Positions 60,959 to 64,000 of a stretch of 64,000 nucleotides of DNA are shown piece after piece (positions within the stretch are counted from its first letter, which is position 1; the number at the start of each line of letters is the position of its first letter). The position numbers and the translations under genes are program-made. The DNA comes from CAIKZZ01 sp036742455 (GTDB lineage: Bacteria > Pseudomonadota > Gammaproteobacteria > Steroidobacterales > Steroidobacteraceae). Below the pieces are notes generated by a model. That model saw nothing but the letters and a program-made list of their open reading frames with translations. It made no database searches and was not told the DNA's origin. The DNA is taken from contig DAINQU010000016.1 of NCBI GenBank assembly GCA_036742455.1, forward strand, positions 1 to 64,000, given 5' to 3'.

Positions 60959-61513
60959 ATGTCAGACGTATCTCGGACGGTATGTGTGTACTGCGCGTCC
61001 AGCGACGGCAAGGATCCGGAGCACCTTCGTGTTGCCCGCCGACTGGGCGAGTTGCTCGCCGAACAAAAGTATTCGCTCGTCTACGGCGGCAGCCGTATGG
61101 GCGCGATGGGCGCCGTGGCGGATGGGGCGCTGTCTCGCGGCGGTCACGTGACAGGCGTCATGCCCGATTTTCTTCGCCGGCTTGAACTGGCGCACAACGC
61201 GCTGTCGGAGTTGCACATTGTTGACGATATGCGCACTCGTAAGCATCGCATGTTAACCAGTAGTTGCGCGGTCATCGCGCTTCCGGGGGGATGTGGGACG
61301 TTCGAAGAGCTGCTGGAGGCCATTACCCTGCGGAAATTGGGGGTCCATCGTCATCCGATCCTCATCGTTAACACAGCCGGCTTTTACGCGCCGCTCCTCG
61401 AACTGTTCGACTCGGCCCGGCAGTCGGGCTTTCTCGCGGGCGACGAGGATCTCTGGACAGTGGTTCCAACGGCAGAGGCGGCGGTGGCTCAACTGACCCG
61501 GTTGATCCCGTGA
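60959..61513 (+). CDS. LOG family nucleoside 5'-monophosphate phosphoribohydrolase (TIGR00730)
   Basis: This 184-residue Rossmann-fold protein has the family motifs VCVYCASSDG, YGGSRMGAMG (substrate-binding) and LPGGCGTFEELLEAIT (PGGxGTxxE), and a DMRTRKHRM loop. LOG proteins release free cytokinin or adenine-type bases from nucleoside monophosphates; in most bacteria the physiological role is unsettled (purine recycling or stress). Its stop overlaps the acetyltransferase gene by 4 bp, so the two are coupled. Confidence 0.92.
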   Translation: MSDVSRTVCVYCASSDGKDPEHLRVARRLGELLAEQKYSLVYGGSRMGAMGAVADGALSRGGHVTGVMPDFLRRLELAHNALSELHIVDDMRTRKHRMLTSSCAVIALPGGCGTFEELLEAITLRKLGVHRHPILIVNTAGFYAPLLELFDSARQSGFLAGDEDLWTVVPTAEAAVAQLTRLIP

Positions 61514-62022
61514 ATCCCCCGGCAGACGATTGCACGCTCTGGCGTGCGACACCCGAGCACCTACGGTACGTCTATGAAACCGAGCGGCTGCCTGGCTATG
61601 AGTCCCTTACCGCGCGCTGGTCGCTGGAAGCCCATCTGCTCGCCAGTGCGCGGCCGGACACCCGCTATTTGATCGGCGGGACGCAGTCCGGGCACCCAAT
61701 GGGTTTCGTGATACTTCAGCCGCTGGCCGACGCCCATGAGGGCACAAAAATCAAACGGATTGTAGTCTCGCAACCTGGGCAAGGCTTTGGTCAGCGCTTG
61801 TTGGCTGCCACGTATCGTTGGGTGTTCGGCAACACCACCTCCCACCGGATCTGGTTGGATGTTTTTGCGCACAACGCACGCGCCATCGCCGCATACCGTG
61901 CATCGGGAATGACCGTGGACGGCGTGCTTCGCGCGTCGTACGAAATGGAAGAGGGCCGATACGTCGATCGCTGGGTGATGGCCCTGTTGCGCGACGAGTG
62001 GGTAGGCCGGACCAGCGAATGA
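61510..62022 (+). CDS. GNAT family N-acetyltransferase
   Basis: This 170-residue protein has the GNAT core: IKRIVVSQPGQGFGQRLLAA (acetyl-CoA loop Q/R-x-x-G-x-G, about 78-97) and the DVFAHNARAIAAYRASGM motif. The substrate is unknown. It starts at GTG 61510 within the LOG gene stop and ends overlapping the deacetylase gene (ATGA), in a three-gene coupled unit. Confidence 0.87.
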   Translation: MNPPADDCTLWRATPEHLRYVYETERLPGYESLTARWSLEAHLLASARPDTRYLIGGTQSGHPMGFVILQPLADAHEGTKIKRIVVSQPGQGFGQRLLAATYRWVFGNTTSHRIWLDVFAHNARAIAAYRASGMTVDGVLRASYEMEEGRYVDRWVMALLRDEWVGRTSE

Positions 62023-62726
62023 TCACCGTTGCGGCAGCCTTATTGTTGCTGAGTGCCGGTGCGACGCCGGAGGGCATCGTAACCCGCATTCCGACTAAGG
62101 CGAGGGTGGTTGCGCTGACGTTCGACGCCTGCGAGGCCGGTGTCCCCATGCATTTTGACGCGGGGATACTTGCGGCACTTCAAAACCATCCGGTGCCATT
62201 TACCGTGTTCGCGTCTGGGAAATTTGTCCGTGATAACGCGGCTGCCGTCGCAGCGTTAGCGGCGTTGCCAGGAGTGCATTTCGAAAATCATTCCTGGGAC
62301 CATCCCCGCGACTTTCGGGATCTCAAGGACGACGAAGTCCTCCGCCAGGTCGCGCTGACCGACGAGGAAATACAGAGAGTGACCGGGCGCAAGCCAACGC
62401 TTTTTCGTTTCCCCGGTGGCAATGCAGACGAGCGAGTGGTGGCGCTCGTGACCGGGACTGGTCACCGGATCGTGCATTGGCGCTGGGCGGAGGGAGACCC
62501 CGACCGTGCCATCGACGCGCCTCGTCTGATCGCGCAGACGCTGGAGCGGACGAACCCGGGCGACATTCTCATCCTGCACATCAATGGTCGTGGTTGGCAT
62601 ACGGCCGAGGCGCTACCCGACATCCTCCAAGGTTTGGAAACTAAGGGCTATCGGTTCGTCGACTTGGACGACGCGCTCAGTGACCCTCCTGAGCCAGCCA
62701 CCTTCGCGTCGAAAAAGCGCAAGTAA
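62019..62726 (+). CDS. Polysaccharide deacetylase family protein (NodB fold)
   Basis: This 235-residue protein has a short N-terminal hydrophobic stretch (ITVAAALLLLSAGA) that may export it, then a NodB-homology domain. The first motif reads TFDACEAG, with the catalytic base Asp but without the usual second Asp-Gly. The metal motif is HSWDH, and RFPGG and ILILHINGRG follow. This motif variant occurs in exported deacetylases that act on peptidoglycan or other N-acetylated sugars; the exact substrate is unknown. Its last 79 bp overlap the convergent hydrolase gene. Confidence 0.87.
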   Translation: MITVAAALLLLSAGATPEGIVTRIPTKARVVALTFDACEAGVPMHFDAGILAALQNHPVPFTVFASGKFVRDNAAAVAALAALPGVHFENHSWDHPRDFRDLKDDEVLRQVALTDEEIQRVTGRKPTLFRFPGGNADERVVALVTGTGHRIVHWRWAEGDPDRAIDAPRLIAQTLERTNPGDILILHINGRGWHTAEALPDILQGLETKGYRFVDLDDALSDPPEPATFASKKRK

Positions 62727-63559
62727 TCACGGGCGGTTTGGGCGGGAGACTCAATCATGGGCAGGTGGCCGACGTCAGGCATCATGACGATCTGGTGATT
62801 GGGGAATACAGTCTGCTGTTCGACGACGCAGGCTGGGCTCAGAATTCGATCACGCGCTCCCCAGACGATACAGACCGGTAACTCGGCTATGGCTTTCTGT
62901 GCCGTCAGGGGCGGTGAGTGCTGGGTCAGTTCGTCCAAAATGTCGGTGTGTAAAGGCAAGTCCGCGATGGCACGCTTGGCATACGCCTCGCGAAGCGACC
63001 GAGGCATTAACACGGCCTTTGCGGTGACCATACTCACCAGGCGATCGAAGTCCGCCTTGGAGCGAACCAGGAGCGGGAGATGGCCCTCCCGCGTATAACT
63101 GGCGAACATTTCCGATTGCAACGCAGTCGGGCAGCCGAGCGCATTCAGCAGCCAAAGCGAACTCACCCGATCCGGTTGATCGATAGCTATTTGTGCGGCA
63201 ACAAAGCCACCCATGGAATTTCCGCCGATGTGCGCGCGCTGAATCCCGAGGGCATCCAAAAACCGAACGACGTGCGCGGCTTGGCTTGGAATGTCATGAC
63301 GGAGACGTCGATCGCGCGATGCACTCCCAAAGCCAGGTAGGTCGGGGCAGAGCACTCGGAAGCGACCCCGGAGATGCTTGGCGACTCGAGCGAAGTGGTA
63401 ACCGTCGGCGCCGAATCCGTGTAGGAGGACGAGAACTGGACCGGTTCCGGCCTCTAGGTAAGGAACGGAAAGCGAGTCGATGTTAACGTCACGCCGTCGA
63501 ATCCCACTGGCGAAGCGCTCCAAAGCAAGCCAGCCGCGCGCCCGAAGACCGATGTTCAC
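62648..63559 (-). CDS. Alpha/beta hydrolase
   Basis: This 303-residue hydrolase has the oxyanion HGFG motif in LVLLHGFGADGYHF, the nucleophile serine in IGGNSMGGFVAAQIA, an acidic residue in VWGARDRILSP and the histidine in DVGHLPMIE. It resembles lipases and meta-cleavage or epoxide-type hydrolases; the substrate is unknown. The start is GTG 63559 because AAGGAG lies six bases upstream; ATG 63580 has no ribosome site. It lies 33 bp downstream of the monooxygenase gene on the same strand, so the two may form one operon. Confidence 0.9.
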   Translation of the reverse strand: MNIGLRARGWLALERFASGIRRRDVNIDSLSVPYLEAGTGPVLVLLHGFGADGYHFARVAKHLRGRFRVLCPDLPGFGSASRDRRLRHDIPSQAAHVVRFLDALGIQRAHIGGNSMGGFVAAQIAIDQPDRVSSLWLLNALGCPTALQSEMFASYTREGHLPLLVRSKADFDRLVSMVTAKAVLMPRSLREAYAKRAIADLPLHTDILDELTQHSPPLTAQKAIAELPVCIVWGARDRILSPACVVEQQTVFPNHQIVMMPDVGHLPMIESPAQTARDYLRFFDAKVAGSGGSLSASSKSTNR

Positions 63560-63592
63560 TCCACGCTCCTTCGCGCACATGGGCGGATTAGG

Positions 63593-64000
63593 CTAGGTGA
63601 AAATATAATCCGCATAGCGAGGTCGGCGCATTGAGCGGCTGAACTGCGTAATAAATCCGGGAAAGGTTCCCAGTACGCGACCGTCATCCGTTTTGTACCA
63701 GCTGTTGCAGCGCCGATCGGCCCAGACCGTAGCGGTCATTTTACGCTGCAATTCTTGGTTGTACGCTTGCAACGCCTGCGGTCGAATACGCATCGCGCGA
63801 GCGCCTCGCTGGTCCATTTCCTCGAGACACTTGATGACATAGCGGACCTGCGCCTCGATCGGTATCAATACTGAGGTGTGTCCAGTGCCGGTATTGGGCC
63901 CTAAGAGAAACCAGAGATTGGGAAATCCGTCGACGGTGGTCCCTCGATAGGCTTCGGGGCCGTTTGCCCAACGCGCCTCGAGGGTGTTATCCCCGCACTG
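63593..64000 (-). CDS. Flavin-containing (Baeyer-Villiger type) monooxygenase, C-terminal part
   Basis: The last 135 residues of a gene that continues beyond the window are visible. The frame reads GTTVDGFPNLWFLLGPNTGT, GHTSVLIPIEAQVRYVIKCL and CNSWYKTDDGRVLGTFPG, the C-terminal pattern of FAD/NADPH monooxygenases such as 4-hydroxyacetophenone monooxygenase. The catalytic and fingerprint regions lie outside, so the substrate cannot be judged. The downstream alpha/beta hydrolase could act on an ester made by a Baeyer-Villiger reaction, which is inference. Confidence 0.85.
   Translation of the reverse strand, partial: QCGDNTLEARWANGPEAYRGTTVDGFPNLWFLLGPNTGTGHTSVLIPIEAQVRYVIKCLEEMDQRGARAMRIRPQALQAYNQELQRKMTATVWADRRCNSWYKTDDGRVLGTFPGFITQFSRSMRRPRYADYIFT

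Noticed and set aside
1..64000. tRNA, rRNA, CRISPR, insertion sequences, prophage or integrase genes
   Set aside because: No tRNA T-arm context, repeat-spacer pattern, transposase or integrase motif was seen; a GGTTCAAACC string near 59910 lies inside sdaA.

Overview
The window is GC-rich chromosomal DNA, densely packed with genes and without visible mobile elements, tRNAs, rRNAs or CRISPR arrays. The gene set points to a gammaproteobacterium. It holds a fused RlmK/RlmL methyltransferase, a HexR-type regulator beside zwf, divergent edd-eda, and PotFGHI-type polyamine uptake. Family rank is not decidable from the sequence; relatives of Nevskiales, Steroidobacterales or Xanthomonadales are a guess.

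Layout. 0.2-9 kb: fdhD with a small overlapping partner, a fatty acid desaturase, a glutathione transferase with an acetyltransferase, an amino acid (GABA-type) permease with an aldehyde dehydrogenase, a serine/threonine dehydratase-like enzyme, a universal stress protein and a small acidic protein. 9.3-10.5 kb: a porin behind a near-consensus sigma-54 promoter. 10.7-14.3 kb: a DnaQ/GIY-YIG nuclease overlapping rlmKL. 14.4-23.7 kb: one tightly overlapped operon of eight or nine genes (puuD, puuA, potFGHI, polyphosphate glucokinase, methionine aminotransferase, trans-sulfuration enzyme). 23.8-29 kb: a PAP2 phosphatase, msrA, small proteins, a broken ASPIC/UnbV remnant and an exported M20 peptidase. 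29-34 kb: a DevBCA/TolC-like efflux operon. 34-36 kb: an MBL hydrolase and a SYLF lipid-binding protein.

36.2-49.9 kb is the most unusual region. It is a divergent cell-envelope cluster with two outer-membrane barrel proteins, two thioredoxin-like proteins, a DUF4266 lipoprotein and a DUF3570 protein on one side. On the other side are a coiled-coil protein, two large TPR proteins, a small exported protein, an ExbB/TolQ channel, two ExbD/TolR proteins, an AgmX/TonB-like protein and a SirB2-like protein. It resembles the motor and periplasmic core of the Myxococcus Agl/Glt gliding machinery, but here it may serve another envelope process.

49.9-64 kb: a DMT exporter with a nitroreductase, then the Entner-Doudoroff block (zwf-hexR divergent from edd-eda, with two HexR-like operators between them), ppc, sdaA, a LOG-type phosphoribohydrolase with an acetyltransferase and a polysaccharide deacetylase, an alpha/beta hydrolase, and the C-terminal end of a flavin monooxygenase at the window edge.

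Taken together, PpgK could make glucose 6-phosphate from polyphosphate. Zwf/Edd/Eda would turn it into pyruvate, and Ppc and SdaA would balance C4 and pyruvate pools. The puu/pot operon and the GABA permease/ALDH pair point to use of polyamines as nitrogen sources, in line with a sigma-54 porin nearby.
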